Source of the DNA: Candidatus Lumbricidiphila eiseniae
GTDB taxonomy: Bacteria; Actinomycetota; Actinomycetes; Actinomycetales; Microbacteriaceae
Assembly: GCA_002529645.1 (NCBI GenBank)
Contig: NAEP01000038.1
Location: 1 to 43,466, forward strand
Direction: 5' to 3'
DNA length: 43,466 nucleotides
The notes beneath the pieces were generated by a model. That model was not told the origin of the DNA. It was given only the letters and a program-made list of their open reading frames with translations, and ran no database searches. Position numbers and translations under genes: made by a program. Positions within the stretch are counted from its first letter, which is position 1. Every line of letters starts with the position of its first letter. This document shows, piece after piece, positions 15,252-24,003 of this stretch.

Positions 15252-15545
15252 CTATTCGGCACCCGCAACAATGCGCACATCTCGCTCGGCACCCCTGCCG
15301 AGAGCGGCCAGGGCGTGTTGGTAGGCGGTGCTTGCATACGCGGCAACCGCGTGCTCGACGCTGGGAAATTCGATGACGATGGTGCGTTCACTCAACCCTT
15401 GTTCGTGCACCTCAGACGGCATACCGCGGACGACAAACCTCCCGCCCGCTGCCGCGATAGCGGTGGTGGCCAGCTCTGCGTACGCCGCAAGCGCTGTCGG
15501 GTCGTTGATGTTGCGGTAGGTGGTTACCCAGTAGCCTTTGTTCAT
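15252..15545 (-). CDS. DUF1330 domain-containing protein
   Basis: 97 residues from MNKGYWVTTYRNINDPTAL. The ferredoxin-like alpha/beta fold of DUF1330 is recognisable from GYWVTTYRNIND, GRFVVRG and ERTIVIEFPSVEHAVAAY. The family has no established function and is often found near metabolic genes. ATG 15545 has a GGGAG ribosome site eight bases upstream; an upstream start would add an unlikely Pro-rich leader. It lies between panC and the IS remnant, opposite to both panC and lysS. Confidence 0.85.
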   Translation of the reverse strand: MNKGYWVTTYRNINDPTALAAYAELATTAIAAAGGRFVVRGMPSEVHEQGLSERTIVIEFPSVEHAVAAYASTAYQHALAALGRGAERDVRIVAGAE

Positions 15546-15578
15546 CTTTGTCTCCCTCAATAGTGGTTGGCCGTGATT

Positions 15579-15670
15579 CTGTGGGCCGGGTGGATTTGTC
15601 ATCCTCTGGTACTCGACGACTATAACCGTCGTGCTCCTGTGCGCCGGGTCGTATCCGTCCTGCTACTGAG
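15579..15670. repeat. Possible degenerate spaced repeat, about 58-bp period
   Basis: CTGTGGGCCGGGTGG at 15579 and CTGTGCGCCGGGTCG at 15637 continue with looser similarity for about 20 bp. They lie 58 bp apart upstream of the DUF1330 gene. The match has several substitutions and a small indel, so it is only a candidate member of the dispersed set. Confidence 0.35.
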
Positions 15671-15929
15671 TCACTCGGCTGATGCATCCTTGAAGTGCTG
15701 AATCAAGAGTAGGCGTTGAGGGCAGAGGTAACCGTTCAGATTGGTTATGCGGGAGATGCCTGGGTTCAAAGTGGAAGGGCAACACGTGGTGGTGTTCGTG
15801 TTTACTGGGTCAGGGGTTGGGTTTCTGTGGGTATGCATGGTGGTCGTGTGTTGTTGTGGCCCGCCCCCGTTGTTAGGTCTGGGCGTTGTGTGAGTCGTTG
15901 GTTTCTATTTGATGGGCGCATTGCTGAGT
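15671..15929. other. Intergenic stretch between DUF1330 gene and IS3 remnant
   Basis: No gene is supported. The sequence is GT-rich on the plus strand, with no tRNA, terminator or clear promoter that I can identify. It may be debris on the outer side of the decayed insertion sequence. Confidence 0.4.
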
Positions 15930-16493
15930 GTGCTCGGTGGGGGTGGGGTAGCTCAGCGGTGAGTGTGGCCGGGTGTGGTTGTGCTCGTTCTTCCGGTCGG
16001 TGAGCCGGTCAGCGGTGAGGGAGCGTTCCACGAGCCCGCCGATGCATTCGCGGGTGTGTTCATCGACGATGGAGCAGATCTTGATCGCTCGGCCTTGCTC
16101 GTTGGCATTGAACTGGAAATTGACTGCCCAGACCGTGTTCGCCTCGGTCGCTGCCGGCGCGTCGACGGTCGAGGAACCGACGCGTTTGCGGCGCCGACGC
16201 CCAGAGCCCCGCAGGCCCTCCTCCCGCCAGAGCCGCTGGATCTTCTTATGATTGACGCTCCAGCCTCACCGCGGGCACTGTGATACGCGCACCGGTACCC
16301 CCTTCGGGTGCTTCTTCGCGTACGCACGAAGCCAGTGTCATGCAACGCTCGATCCGGAACCGCCCTCGTGTCGGCCTGGAGCGGGCATCGATACGCGGAT
16401 CTGCTCAACCCGACCAGGCCACACGCCATCCGCTCGCTCACCAACAGCGTCCCGATCAAATGAGCCACGCCAGCGCAGCGTCTGCCCGGGCCT
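15930..16493 (-). pseudogene. IS3-family transposase OrfB remnant (frameshifted, internally deleted)
   Basis: Read on the minus strand through several frames, the sequence gives ...CGLVGLSRSAYRCP..., then NHKKIQRLWREEGLR-like and VWAVNFQFNANEQGRAIKICSIVDEHTRECIGG segments. These are the HTH_21 and start of the rve (DDE) domain of IS3-family OrfB. It then jumps to NEHNHTRPHSPLSYPTP, which resembles the very end of such transposases, so much of the catalytic core is deleted. Frameshifts break the 5' part. The element cannot be active by itself. The outer ends are approximate, and I could not identify terminal inverted repeats. Confidence 0.8.
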
Positions 16494-16837
16494 AGAAGTT
16501 TCCCCCAGCCAACTCCTTCAAAACCGCCTTCTCCAACTCCGCCTCAGCGAGCAACCGCTTCAGCATGGCGTTCTGCCTCTCAAGCTCCTTCAACCGCTTC
16601 GCGTCATCAGCCTTGAGACCACCATACTGATTCCGCCACCGCTAGTACCTCTGCTCGGACACACCAAGCTCACAACACACACCCACGACATCCCCGCCAT
16701 CAGCGAGCATCCCCCGGAGATTTCACCTGGCAGGCTTTCGACCGTGCGACGTCCCCGCCATCAGCGAACATCCAGTCGGCCCGCCCAAGCTTACGAACGA
16801 CCTGCTCCGAGGTATGCCACTTCCTGCTGTTCATCAT
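16494..16837 (-). pseudogene. IS3-family transposase OrfA remnant with a 61-bp insertion
   Basis: Starting at ATG 16837, the frame gives MMNSRKWHTSEQVVRKLGRAD, a typical IS3 OrfA start. The tail reads KRLKELERQNAMLKRLLAEAEL-like leucine zipper and ends ELAGGNF with TAG at 16494-16496. Between them a 61-bp repeat-insert-repeat disrupts the frame, and a TAG replaces the second Tyr of the EQRYYRWR-like helix. The gene is dead. Removing 61 bp restores the expected ADGGDVVGVCCELG continuation. Confidence 0.85.
16686..16773. repeat. Spaced repeat inside IS3 OrfA, 27 bp, 61-bp period
   Basis: The 27 bp at 16686-16712 (core TCCCCGCCATCAGCGA) recur at 16747-16773 with two mismatches. The 34-bp insert is unique. 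Only one copy belongs to the transposase sequence, as judged from the protein continuation, so the second copy plus insert was added to the IS. Confidence 0.85.
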
Positions 16838-16907
16838 GATCTAACCAGTCTTCCCACCCACGACCGCGAGCGACAAGACGACTCGCATAACGACTGGACC
16901 TACAACA

Positions 16908-17251
16908 TGGGTCAAGCCAGTGCGGGCGAATGGATGGATGCTCCCGCAGGTGAGCTCTCGACCGGGAATGCACGCAAACTCTGGATTATCCTCTGCACAC
17001 TGGGCGTGGGTGTGGCGATAAAATTTGCTATTCGTTCGGTTCGGATCATCCTCTGCACACTGGGCGTGGACTCGCTGATCGTTCTCGACGAACCGTTTAG
17101 CGGCCTCGATGCACACGGCGCTGACACACTCAGAGCTGAGATCGATGCGTGGTCAACCGTCTCGTGGGTTCTGCTCATCGCACACGGAGAAGCATCAGAG
17201 CCGAACGTAGACGACATCTTCCTCGGGGTAACCCCATCTAAGGAGCACTGA
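16908..17251 (+). pseudogene. Truncated ABC transporter ATPase (C-terminal part) with a 20-residue insertion
   Basis: The frame from ATG 16908 contains an ABC signature-like motif LSTGNARKL, then IILCTLG twice, 20 residues apart, then Walker B LIVLDEPFSGLD with the D-loop, and an H-loop-like LIAHGE. The Walker A half is missing, so this is a fragment. It lies next to the IS3 remnant, a likely cause of the truncation. Removing one IILCTLG plus insert gives LSTGNARKLWIILCTLGVDS followed directly by LIVLDEP. That spacing from signature to Walker B is the same as in a normal ABC ATPase, so a 60-bp in-frame insertion is demonstrated. Confidence 0.85.
16983..17069. repeat. Spaced repeat inside the ABC ATPase fragment, 27 bp, 60-bp period
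   Basis: The 27 bp at 16983-17009 (core CTCTGCACACTGGGCGTGG) recur at 17043-17069 with one mismatch, separated by a unique 33-bp insert. The step is exactly 60 bp and the frame is kept. Position matters here because the canonical ABC motif spacing shows which state is ancestral. Confidence 0.93.
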
Positions 17252-17382
17252 GTACACCCAATAGTCAATCAAAGTGCAACACCAAGCGTTGCGCTTCTAC
17301 CTTGAACGCGGGCGCATGTCCTATGAGCTCTCAATCATCTAGGCTAGACCGGAACCCCATCCCGATACCGTGAGAGTGAGTA

Positions 17383-18915
17383 ATGGTCACATCGTCTGAC
17401 ACTGACGTCGCCCCGACCGAAAATACAGAACACACCGCGGCGGATATTTTCGAGCAGAAGGCGGTGCGGCTCGCAAAGCGAGAGCGACTGAACGCGGCAT
17501 CCGCAGACCGCACCGGTGGTGCATACCCGGTGGGCGTCCCGATCACCGACACGATTGCGCAGGTGCGTGAGCGTTACGTGCACCTCGGGGTGGATGTCGC
17601 GACGGGCGACCGTGTGGGTATTGCGGGTCGGATCGTGCATTTTCGCATCGGCGGCAAGCTGTGTTTTGCGGCCCTCCAGGCGGGCGATGGTTCGCGCATC
17701 CAGGTTATGGCCTCTCTTGCCGAACTCGGCGAGGAGTCACTGCGGGAGTGGAAAGATCTCATTGATCTTGGCGATCACCTGTTCGTGTCGGGTGAGATCA
17801 TTACGAGCCGCCGCGGTGAACTCTCAGTTCTTGTGTCGAAATGGCAGATTGCGGCGAAAGCGCTGCTCCCGCTGCCGAATCTGCACAGTGAACTTTCCGA
17901 AGAGACCCGCGTGCGCAGCCGCTACCTCGACCTCATTGTGCGCGAGCAGGCCCGCCGCACCGTGTACGACCGCGCCAGGGTTAATGCGAGCCTGCGTCGC
18001 ACCTTCGACTCACTCGGGTTTCTCGAGGTGGAAACTCCGATGCTGCAGGTTATGCACGGCGGGGCATCCGCTCGACCCTTCGTCACCCGCTCGAACGCTT
18101 TTGACACCGAGCTGTATCTGCGCATCGCTCCGGAACTCTATCTCAAGCGTGCCCTCGTCGGCGGAATTGATCGGGTGTTTGAGATCAACCGTAACTTCCG
18201 AAACGAGGGGGCTGACTCAACGCACAGCCCCGAGTTCGCCATGCTCGAGGCGTATCAGGCCTACGGTGATTACGCGTCGATTGCTGATCTCACACAGCGA
18301 TTGATTCAGGATGCCGCGCACGCTGTTGCAGGGTCGCACGTTGTCACCTGGGCCGACGGCACCGAGTTCGACCTCGGCGGCGACTGGCCGCGGGTGTCCC
18401 TGTATGGCACGCTGTCGGAGGCCGTTGGCGAGGAGATTTCGTCAGAAACCCCGATGGCGCGGTTGCGACAGCTCGCCGACGCGGTGGGTATCGAGGTCGC
18501 TCATCCGGTGCCGGGGAAGTACGTCGAAGAGCTCTGGGAACACCACGTGAAGCAGACCCTTGATCGTCCCACCTTTGTCATGGATTTCCCTCTCGACACG
18601 AGCCCGCTTGTGCGTGAGCACCGAGCAGTGCCCGGCGTCGTCGAGAAGTGGGATCTCTATGTGCGTGGTTTTGAGCTCGCAACAGGGTACTCCGAGCTCA
18701 ATGATCCGGTCGTGCAGCGAGAACGTTTTGTTGCGCAGGGAGTGCTTGCGGCGGGCGGCGATCTCGAAGCGATGCGACTCGACGAGGACTTCCTTCGTGC
18801 GCTTGAGTTCGGGATGCCTCCGGCTGGCGGCATGGGCATGGGCATCGACCGCCTCCTCATGGCGATCACCGGGTTGGGCATTCGCGAGACGGTGCTGTTT
18901 CCCCTCGTGAAGTAG
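17383..18915 (+). CDS. lysS: Lysyl-tRNA synthetase, class II
   Basis: 510 residues. It charges tRNA-Lys. An N-terminal OB-fold anticodon-binding domain (about 65-175) is followed by the class II catalytic core with motif 2 in FEINRNFRNEG and motif 3 in GGMGMGIDRLLMAITG. Length and motifs are normal. ATG 17383 follows about 130 bp without genes after the ABC fragment. In related actinobacteria lysS sits downstream of the pan genes, as here apart from the intervening debris. Confidence 0.98.
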   Translation: MVTSSDTDVAPTENTEHTAADIFEQKAVRLAKRERLNAASADRTGGAYPVGVPITDTIAQVRERYVHLGVDVATGDRVGIAGRIVHFRIGGKLCFAALQAGDGSRIQVMASLAELGEESLREWKDLIDLGDHLFVSGEIITSRRGELSVLVSKWQIAAKALLPLPNLHSELSEETRVRSRYLDLIVREQARRTVYDRARVNASLRRTFDSLGFLEVETPMLQVMHGGASARPFVTRSNAFDTELYLRIAPELYLKRALVGGIDRVFEINRNFRNEGADSTHSPEFAMLEAYQAYGDYASIADLTQRLIQDAAHAVAGSHVVTWADGTEFDLGGDWPRVSLYGTLSEAVGEEISSETPMARLRQLADAVGIEVAHPVPGKYVEELWEHHVKQTLDRPTFVMDFPLDTSPLVREHRAVPGVVEKWDLYVRGFELATGYSELNDPVVQRERFVAQGVLAAGGDLEAMRLDEDFLRALEFGMPPAGGMGMGIDRLLMAITGLGIRETVLFPLVK

Positions 18916-18937
18916 CCGCGCTGTATCCTTGTGGGAG

Positions 18938-19120
18938 ATGGACGAGTTCTGGACTAGCGCGCTGTGGTCGGTTATGCCGACAGTTCTCATTGGCCTGCTG
19001 TTTTGGGTGGTGATGTGGGCGATCATCCACGCTGATCGCGGTGAGCGGAAGGCGCGAGCGCGCATTGAGGCGCGCGAGCGCGCGAAGTATGCGCGTGAGC
19101 GCCAGGCATCCGGGAGCTGA
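18938..19120 (+). CDS. Small single-pass membrane protein following lysS
   Basis: 60 residues: MDEFWTSALW, then a hydrophobic segment at about 13-34, then a highly charged Arg/Glu/Lys-rich helix. ATG 18938 has GGGAG directly upstream. It starts 22 bp after the lysS stop and is followed 19 bp later by the cardiolipin synthase gene, so the three are likely one transcript. A similar small protein is common after lysS in Microbacteriaceae. No function is known. Confidence 0.75.
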   Translation: MDEFWTSALWSVMPTVLIGLLFWVVMWAIIHADRGERKARARIEARERAKYARERQASGS

Positions 19121-19139
19121 TTACGGTGAGTGAGCGGTC

Positions 19140-20606
19140 GTGATCTTCGGAATCGGGCTCGACAGGCTTGTTATTCTCGCGATCGTGATCATCGACCTGA
19201 GTTGCCTGCTCATTATTATCCTGGTACCGGGAGATCGACGGCCGACGGCCGCGATGGCGTGGATTCTTGCGGTCATTCTCATACCGGTTTTGGGGGCACT
19301 GTTTTTTTGGCTTATTGGTGAAACAAAGTTGCCGCGCAGGTGGCGGGCAAAGCAGGAGAATATCGATCAACTCATCCTTGAGACAACCCACGGCGTCGAA
19401 CGAGTGAGCGATTCTGCGACCTGGCCGGAGTGGTTCCACGGCGTTGTTCAACTCAATCGCAACCTGGGGTCGATGCCCCTTATCGGCTCCAACAGTGCGA
19501 CGCTTATCGGTGACTACCGGGAGTCGATTACCGCGATGACCGAGGCCATTCAAGATGCGAAACGGCACGTGCACGCTGAGTTTTACATTCTCTCGTATGA
19601 CTCCACAACGGCAAGTTTTTTCGAGGCAGTTCGGGAGGCGGTCGTGCGTGGGGTGACGGTCCGTATTCTGTTCGACCATGTCGCAACGCTGCGGGTTCCT
19701 GGCTATCGGCGAACCCTGCGCGAATTGCGCGCTACGGGGGCGCAGTGGCACCCGATGCTTCCGATACAGCCGTTCCGGGGCAAATATCAACGGCCTGATT
19801 TTCGCAATCATCGCAAGCTTCTTGTTGTGGATGAGTCGGTGGGGTTTCTCGGCTCCCAGAACATGATCGATTCCCACTATCACCGACGAAAGAATCTCCG
19901 CCGCGGACTGACCTGGCAGGATGTTATGGCCCGGTTTGAAGGCCCCGTCGTCGCGGGAATTGATGTTGTTTTTGCATCCGACTGGTATCTGACAACCGGC
20001 GATAGCGTGGATCAGAACATCGGCGATGCGCTGGAACACGGTGGTGAGCGGCAAAATCTCGACTGTCAGCTGTTGCCGAGCGGGCCGGGCTATCGCCACG
20101 AAAATAATCTCAAACTATTCCTTGCGCTGCTCTACGCGGCTCGTCGTCGCGTCGTTATTGCCAGCCCGTATTTCGTGCCGGACGAAGCCTTGCTCTACGC
20201 CATTAGTGGTGCCACACAGCGTGGTGTTCACGTGGAACTGTTTGTGTCAGAGATCGGTGATCAGGCCCTCGTCTACCACGCGCAGCGCTCGTACTACGAG
20301 GCACTGCTGCGGGCAGGGGTGGATATCTACATGTACCCCGCGCCATACATCCTGCACGCGAAGCACGTGACGGTCGATGAGGATGTCGCGGTTATCGGGT
20401 CGAGCAACCTCGACATTCGTTCCTTCATGCTGAACATGGAGGTGTCAATGCTTGTGCGCGGTGCCTCGTTCGTGCGAGATCTGCGAGCGATCGAAGACGG
20501 CTATCGGAGCAAGAGCCACAAAGTCACGCTTGACGAGTGGCTCATGCGTCCGGTGCGGTCGAAGTTCCTCGATAATCTTGCCCGGTTGACGTCGGCCCTG
20601 CAGTAG
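19140..20606 (+). CDS. cls: Cardiolipin synthase (phospholipase D type)
   Basis: 488 residues from GTG 19140. It makes cardiolipin from phosphatidylglycerol or CDP-diacylglycerol at the membrane. Two N-terminal hydrophobic segments (about 6-27 and 34-58) precede two PLD domains, each with an HKD motif: HRKLLVVDESVGFLGSQN and HAKHVTVDEDVAVIGSSNLD. The length is typical of the bacterial ClsA type. Confidence 0.95.
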   Translation: MIFGIGLDRLVILAIVIIDLSCLLIIILVPGDRRPTAAMAWILAVILIPVLGALFFWLIGETKLPRRWRAKQENIDQLILETTHGVERVSDSATWPEWFHGVVQLNRNLGSMPLIGSNSATLIGDYRESITAMTEAIQDAKRHVHAEFYILSYDSTTASFFEAVREAVVRGVTVRILFDHVATLRVPGYRRTLRELRATGAQWHPMLPIQPFRGKYQRPDFRNHRKLLVVDESVGFLGSQNMIDSHYHRRKNLRRGLTWQDVMARFEGPVVAGIDVVFASDWYLTTGDSVDQNIGDALEHGGERQNLDCQLLPSGPGYRHENNLKLFLALLYAARRRVVIASPYFVPDEALLYAISGATQRGVHVELFVSEIGDQALVYHAQRSYYEALLRAGVDIYMYPAPYILHAKHVTVDEDVAVIGSSNLDIRSFMLNMEVSMLVRGASFVRDLRAIEDGYRSKSHKVTLDEWLMRPVRSKFLDNLARLTSALQ

Positions 20607-20705
20607 CTGTCTCGCTGCGCCGACGGCGAACAGCAGCCCCGAGGCATCCCGGTGTGACTACCCTCGTTATATCGACGACCGTTATAGGTGTCATGAGGAG
20701 TAGCC

Positions 20706-23234
20706 ATGTTTGAGAGATTTACCGACCGAGCTCGTCGGGTGGTCGTGCTTGCGCAAGAAGAAGCTAAGTTGCTCAAACACAACTACATCGGCACCGAACA
20801 CATCCTGCTGGGCCTCATCCACGAGGGTGAGGGTGTCGCGGCCAGAGCGCTGGAGTCGCTCAGCATTTCTTTGGAGTCTGTCCGCGAACAGGTGCAGGAC
20901 ATCATCGGACAGGGCCAACAGCAACCATCGGGGCACATTCCGTTCACGCCCCGGGCGAAGAAGGTGCTCGAACTCTCGCTGCGCGAAGCACTCCAACTCG
21001 GACACACCTACATTGGCACCGAACACATCCTGTTGGGACTCATCCGTGAGGGTGAGGGCGTTGCGGCACAGGTGCTTGTGAAGCTGGGTGCCGACCTCAA
21101 CCGCGTGCGGCAGCAGGTGATTCAGTTGCTTTCGGGATACCAGGGCAAAGAGCAGGTGCAGGTCGGGGCGAGTGACTCGTCGCAGACACAGGGTGGCTCG
21201 CAGGTCTTAGATCAGTTTGGCCGCAATCTCACGCAGGCAGCGCGCGAGGGAAAACTTGATCCGGTCATTGGGCGGGAGAAGGAGATCGAGCGGGTCATGC
21301 AGATTCTCTCCCGCCGGTCAAAAAATAACCCGGTGCTCATTGGCGAGCCGGGGGTTGGTAAGACCGCGGTTGTGGAGGGGCTCGCGCAGGCAATAGTCCG
21401 CGGCGAGGTTCCTGAGACACTGAAAGACAAGCAGGTGTATTCTCTCGATCTGGGTTCGCTCATTGCGGGGTCGCGGTACCGGGGTGACTTCGAGGAGCGG
21501 CTCAAGAAGGTCACGAAAGAGATTCGCACGCGTGGTGACATCATTGTGTTCATTGATGAGATCCACACGCTCGTCGGGGCGGGCGCGGCAGAGGGTGCCA
21601 TTGACGCGGCCTCTATTCTGAAGCCGTTGCTTGCACGCGGTGAGTTACAGACGATTGGGGCAACGACCCTTGACGAGTATCGGAAACACTTTGAGAAGGA
21701 TGCCGCGCTCGAGCGTCGCTTCCAGTCGATTCAGGTTGCCGAACCCTCGCTCCCGCACGCCATCAACATTCTCAAGGGACTCCGTGACCGGTACGAAGCG
21801 CACCACAAGGTCTCTATTACGGATGGCGCGATCGTGGCGGCGGCGAACCTTGCAAACCGGTATGTGAGTGATCGGTTCCTGCCAGACAAGGCCATTGATC
21901 TCATTGATGAGGCCGGAGCTCGGTTGCGATTGTCTATTTTGTCGAGCCCGCCGGAATTGCGCGAGTTGGACGAGAAAATATCCGCAGCGCGGTCGAAGAA
22001 AGAAGCCGCTATCGAGGATCAGGACTACGAGAAGGCGGCGGCGCTGCGCGATGAGGAGAAGAGTCTCATCGGGGAACGAGCCCAGGCTGAGAAGAAGTGG
22101 AAGGCCGGCGAGGTGAGATCAACCTCGGTGGTTGACGAGGGACTCATCGCGGAAGTGTTGGCTCAGGCCACAGGCATCCCGGTTTTTAAACTCACCGAGG
22201 AAGAGTCATCGCGTCTGGTCTTCATGGAGAAGGCACTGCACCAGCGGGTTATTGGACAGGAAGAGGCGATTGCCGCGCTGTCAAAGACCATTCGCCGCAC
22301 GCGGGCGGGTCTGAAAGACCCGAAGCGGCCGTCGGGTTCGTTTATCTTTGCGGGACCGACCGGTGTCGGTAAGACTGAACTTGCGAAGTCGCTCGCGGAG
22401 TTCCTCTTTGATGACGAGTCGGCGATGATCTCGTTGGACATGTCGGAGTACGGTGAGAAGCACACCGCGTCGCGGTTGTTTGGTGCCCCTCCCGGTTTCG
22501 TCGGATTTGAGGAGGGGGGGCAACTCACCGAGAAGGTGCGCCGGAAGCCGTTCAGTGTTGTTTTGTTCGACGAGATCGAGAAGGCACACCCGGATATCTT
22601 CAACTCGCTGCTGCAGATTCTAGAGGAGGGGCGCCTCACCGACGGTCAGGGCCGGGTGGTGGACTTCAAGAACACCGTCATCATCATGACAACGAACCTC
22701 GGGACGAAGGACATCGCGAACGGCCCGGTTGGTTTCCAGAAGGAGGGTGATTCGCGCACCGGCTACGACCTCATGCGCGGGAAGGTGAACGATGAGCTGA
22801 AGAAGCACTTCAAGCCTGAGTTTCTCAACCGGGTTGATGAGATCATCGTCTTCCCGCAGCTTTCCAAGCCCGAGTTGTTGCAGATCGTTGATCTGTTTGT
22901 GAAGCGTCTTGCCGACCGGATGCTTGACCGTGATATGACCGTTGAACTGACACAGGCCGCGAAGGAACGGCTCATTGACATTGGGTTCGATCCGGCCCTC
23001 GGCGCTCGGCCGCTGCGGCGCGCAGTGCAGCACGAGGTGGAGGACCGCCTGTCGGAAAAGATCCTGCAGGGTGAGCTCAACGCCGGTGACCATGTGCACA
23101 TTGATGTTGTCGGTGGCAAATTTGTTGTCACCACAACGCAGCGGGATGTCCCGGTCGCCGTCGGCGTGAATGCGCAGGCCTCGCTGGGCACCGGGTCGGT
23201 CACACCGGACCTTGCGGTTGCCACAGGAGAGTAG
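20706..23234 (+). CDS. clpC: ATP-dependent Clp protease ATP-binding subunit ClpC
   Basis: 842 residues, the AAA+ unfoldase partner of ClpP. Two Clp_N repeats each contain a [17 protein letters not shown] helix pair (about 1-145). AAA1 has Walker [11 protein letters not shown] and Walker [11 protein letters not shown]. The UVR-type coiled coil ([21 protein letters not shown]) marks ClpC rather than ClpB. AAA2 has [10 protein letters not shown] and the ClpP-docking region. ATG 20706 has GAGGAG upstream. Two GTTATA words about 15 bp apart in the leader (20667-20690) could be regulatory, but this is not shown. Confidence 0.97.
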   Translation: MFERFTDRARRVVVLAQEEAKLLKHNYIGTEHILLGLIHEGEGVAARALESLSISLESVREQVQDIIGQGQQQPSGHIPFTPRAKKVLELSLREALQLGHTYIGTEHILLGLIREGEGVAAQVLVKLGADLNRVRQQVIQLLSGYQGKEQVQVGASDSSQTQGGSQVLDQFGRNLTQAAREGKLDPVIGREKEIERVMQILSRRSKNNPVLIGEPGVGKTAVVEGLAQAIVRGEVPETLKDKQVYSLDLGSLIAGSRYRGDFEERLKKVTKEIRTRGDIIVFIDEIHTLVGAGAAEGAIDAASILKPLLARGELQTIGATTLDEYRKHFEKDAALERRFQSIQVAEPSLPHAINILKGLRDRYEAHHKVSITDGAIVAAANLANRYVSDRFLPDKAIDLIDEAGARLRLSILSSPPELRELDEKISAARSKKEAAIEDQDYEKAAALRDEEKSLIGERAQAEKKWKAGEVRSTSVVDEGLIAEVLAQATGIPVFKLTEEESSRLVFMEKALHQRVIGQEEAIAALSKTIRRTRAGLKDPKRPSGSFIFAGPTGVGKTELAKSLAEFLFDDESAMISLDMSEYGEKHTASRLFGAPPGFVGFEEGGQLTEKVRRKPFSVVLFDEIEKAHPDIFNSLLQILEEGRLTDGQGRVVDFKNTVIIMTTNLGTKDIANGPVGFQKEGDSRTGYDLMRGKVNDELKKHFKPEFLNRVDEIIVFPQLSKPELLQIVDLFVKRLADRMLDRDMTVELTQAAKERLIDIGFDPALGARPLRRAVQHEVEDRLSEKILQGELNAGDHVHIDVVGGKFVVTTTQRDVPVAVGVNAQASLGTGSVTPDLAVATGE

Positions 23235-23263
23235 GGATCTCTCGGGTCGCATAGCATTGGGGG

Positions 23264-23767
23264 GTGAGTGAGTTTGTCGTGCGCCCGGCGCGCACGAGTG
23301 ATGTGCCGAGGATTGTTGATCTTGTCGAGCCGCTCGTGCAGCGGCGTATCCTGCTTGGTAAGGAGCGGGTGGACCTGTATGGCGCGGTGCCAGAGTTCCG
23401 CGTTGCAGAGTCCCGTGACGGAGCGCTGATCGGGGCGGGCGCGTTGCACGTCATATGGGAGGACCTCGGTGAGGTACGCACGCTCGCTGTGGCGGCACCG
23501 TGGATTGGGCGTGGCGTGGGGTGGGCTATCCTGCAGCGGTTGGAAGCGGATGCCCGTGCACTCGGCCTGTACCGACTGTTTTGTCTCACGTTTGAGGTTG
23601 AGTTTTTTGGTCGGAACGGGTTTGTTGACATGGGAACCGAGACCGTGGACCCGGAGGTGTATGCCGAGCTTGTACGTTCTCACGACGAGGGTGTTGCTGA
23701 GTTTCTCGACCTGGCGCGTGTGAAACAGAACACGCTCGGTAACACACGGATGCTCAAGGTTTTGTAA
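23264..23767 (+). CDS. GNAT acetyltransferase, probably amino-acid N-acetyltransferase (ArgA-like)
   Basis: 167 residues from GTG 23264. It has a GNAT fold with the acetyl-CoA segment LAVAAPWIGRGVGWAIL (R/Q-x-x-G-x-G/A region) and FEVEFFGRNGFVDMG. The sequence fits the short actinobacterial N-acetylglutamate synthase type, for example in the pattern ALHVIWEDLGEVRTLAV. That enzyme makes N-acetylglutamate for arginine synthesis. It begins 29 bp after clpC, so co-transcription is possible. A general protein acetyltransferase is the alternative. Confidence 0.8.
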   Translation: MSEFVVRPARTSDVPRIVDLVEPLVQRRILLGKERVDLYGAVPEFRVAESRDGALIGAGALHVIWEDLGEVRTLAVAAPWIGRGVGWAILQRLEADARALGLYRLFCLTFEVEFFGRNGFVDMGTETVDPEVYAELVRSHDEGVAEFLDLARVKQNTLGNTRMLKVL

Positions 23768-23798
23768 CGCTGCGTGGTGTGCGGTCTGCTACTGCAAA

Positions 23799-23890
23799 CC
23801 TGCTCTCTTGTGGGCTCGCCTGCTGTATCGAACGAAGGAACCGGAGCCGCAGGCGCGGACCTGTCTCTTGTGGGTCTGTTGCTGAGGGTC
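23799..23890. repeat. Weak spaced repeat, 60-61-bp period
   Basis: ACCTGCTCTCTTGTGGG near 23798 recurs as ACCTGTCTCTTGTGGG near 23859, with one base missing. Flanks are only loosely alike. It may be an old member of the dispersed set. The pair lies right after the acetyltransferase stop. Confidence 0.4.
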
Positions 23891-23899
23891 ATGTTGTCT

Positions 23900-23979
23900 G
23901 CGCGCCACGCGGGGGATGTCACATGACACGGATGTCTCACGCGGAACCCGCCCGCCCGCGCGCCACGCGGAGGATGTCA
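23900..23979. repeat. Spaced direct repeat, 22 bp with one mismatch, 58-bp period
   Basis: The words at 23900-23921 and 23958-23979 (core GCGCGCCACGCGG) share 21 of 22 bp and are separated by 36 unique bp. The repeat contains the dyad CGCG-CCA-CGCG. The second copy ends 24 bp before the next start codon, so the insertion has altered that gene's leader. Confidence 0.75.
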
Positions 23980-24003
23980 TCGTGAGTGCGTAGCGTGGGA
24001 TGT

